A stretch of 64,000 bases of DNA from NCBI RefSeq assembly GCF_023375815.1, contig NZ_CP067412.1, positions 806,001-870,000 on the forward strand, read 5' to 3'. The translations under genes were made by a program, and so were the position numbers. Below, one piece after another: positions 63,174 through 64,000 of the stretch (its first letter is position 1; every line of letters starts with the position of its first letter). A model generated the notes under the pieces. That model ran no database searches. It was not told the DNA's origin and saw only the letters and a program-made list of their open reading frames with translations. Source of the stretch: Pseudomonas sp. HS6. GTDB taxonomy: Bacteria > Pseudomonadota > Gammaproteobacteria > Pseudomonadales > Pseudomonadaceae.

Positions 63174-64000
63174 TCAGCTCAAGGGGTTCCAGCGTTGCGA
63201 CCAGTCGTCATCGGCCTTGATCACCTCGCGCAGCAGATCGAACGCCTGTTGCAGGGTCGCCGAATCGCGGTCGCGGGAATAGACGAGGTAGGTCGGGTAG
63301 CCGAATTCCGGGGCTTTGGTGACGGTTTCCAGTGCGCCGCTTTCCAGATAGGTGCGCACCACCCGGGTGCGGAAATAGCCGCTGCCGCCGTTCTCCAGAA
63401 TGTATTGCAGGGCCAGCGGGCCTAGGTTGAAGCTCAGGGCTGCCTTGGCTTTTTCCGGCAGTGCGGCGTCGTGCTGGCGGCGAAAGTCCTCGCCCCAATC
63501 GATGTACACGTAAGGCGAGGGGCGGTTGGGGGTTCGGACCAGAATCAGTTTCTCTTCCAGCACTTGCTCGACCTGCAACCCCGGCCAGTATTCCGGTTGG
63601 TAGACGAGCGCGGCGTCGAGCACGCCGAGTTCAAGCTGCCGCAGCAGGTTTTCGCCGTCGCGGATGTCCATGCGCAGGGCATGGCTGGGAATCTTCTCGC
63701 GCAGTTCGGCAGCCCAGCTGAGCATCAACGGGTTGCACAGACTGACTTCACCGCCGATGTGCAGCACGTTGTCGTAGCCTTCGGGCAGCGGCAGATCTCG
63801 GCGGGCGGCTTCCCAGGTCTGCACCAGTTGATTGGCGTAGACCACGAAGGCCTCGCCGTTGGCGGTCAGGCGCGCACCGGCACGGTTGCGCACGAACAAC
63901 GTGCTGCCCAACTGGCTTTCGAGCTTTTGTACGCGGGCGGTGATTGCCGTTTGCGTGACGAACAGCTTTTCTGCCGCGGCGGCGAGGCTGCCGTGGCGGA
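63174..64000 (-). CDS. LysR-family regulator, 5' end outside window
   Basis: About 275 codons are present; the frame continues beyond 64000. The visible part begins within the HTH (RHGSLAAAAEKLFVTQTAITARVQKLE, split) and continues into LGSTLFVRNRAGARLTANGE and the effector domain. The start codon is missing from this window. Its stop lies 100 bp from the start of the hydroxylase fusion on the same strand; nothing else is seen in that spacer. Target unknown. Confidence 0.9.
   Translation of the reverse strand, partial: RHGSLAAAAEKLFVTQTAITARVQKLESQLGSTLFVRNRAGARLTANGEAFVVYANQLVQTWEAARRDLPLPEGYDNVLHIGGEVSLCNPLMLSWAAELREKIPSHALRMDIRDGENLLRQLELGVLDAALVYQPEYWPGLQVEQVLEEKLILVRTPNRPSPYVYIDWGEDFRRQHDAALPEKAKAALSFNLGPLALQYILENGGSGYFRTRVVRTYLESGALETVTKAPEFGYPTYLVYSRDRDSATLQQAFDLLREVIKADDDWSQRWNPLS

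Overview
The window is chromosomal DNA of a fluorescent-group Pseudomonas. GC content and third-position GC are high. Several gene sets are typical of the genus: mmsAB, yfiRNB, recCBD in that order, lexA2-imuA-imuB-dnaE2, paired REP elements with TGTGGGAGC...GCGATG cores, and the GGTTCCCACGC hairpin repeat. No rRNA, tRNA, CRISPR array, phage gene or IS transposase was seen.

Layout. 1-2852 (minus): a translationally coupled glycan-type operon (tandem-LbH acyltransferase, GT28/GT1-like glycosyltransferase, a truncated possible AGE-fold protein), preceded by an AT-rich 560-bp spacer. 3414-7373: a cupin, the valine-catabolism pair mmsB/mmsA, and a divergent LysR regulator. 7370-9710: YfiB-YfiN-YfiR cyclic-di-GMP signalling. 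9830-19067: recC-recB-recD. 19367-21239: DyP peroxidase and a Gfo/Idh/MocA oxidoreductase. 21335-28921: a GntR-headed locus of an AprA-like flavoprotein, AprB-like ferredoxin, complete sulfonate/nitrate-type ABC transporter, HEAT-repeat protein and DUF971 protein. 29033-32648: TorF-like porin, exported amidohydrolase, divergent LysR. 32753-38475: the SOS mutasome lexA2-imuA-imuB-dnaE2. 38621-40367: a CsgG/DUF4810/DUF799 lipoprotein operon. 40246-48760: a polyamine-type ABC transporter with two amidohydrolases and a flavin reductase, opposite a FadR-type GntR regulator. 48892-53666: hybrid histidine kinase and a class II UvrA. 53787-59213: a six-gene stressosome-type module (RsbR, RsbS, RsbT, an RsbT/PP2C fusion, a histidine kinase and a REC-PAS-HK-REC hybrid). 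59453-64000: DUF4142 protein, two small proteins, SMP-30-like protein, a fatty-acid hydroxylase/SRPBCC fusion, and a LysR gene cut by the window edge.

Two clusters look least described and most coherent as systems. The first is the AprAB-like/ABC/HEAT/DUF971 locus, where a periplasmic capture protein with an unusual C-terminal extension is encoded with a cytoplasmic flavin/iron-sulfur oxidoreductase. The second is the stressosome module, whose output here is apparently two-component signalling, since no sigma factor is encoded nearby. Three MITE-like elements with about 36-bp inverted ends and internal tandem repeats sit at gene-cluster boundaries, and one gene carries a 10-C tract that shifts its 3' end out of frame.
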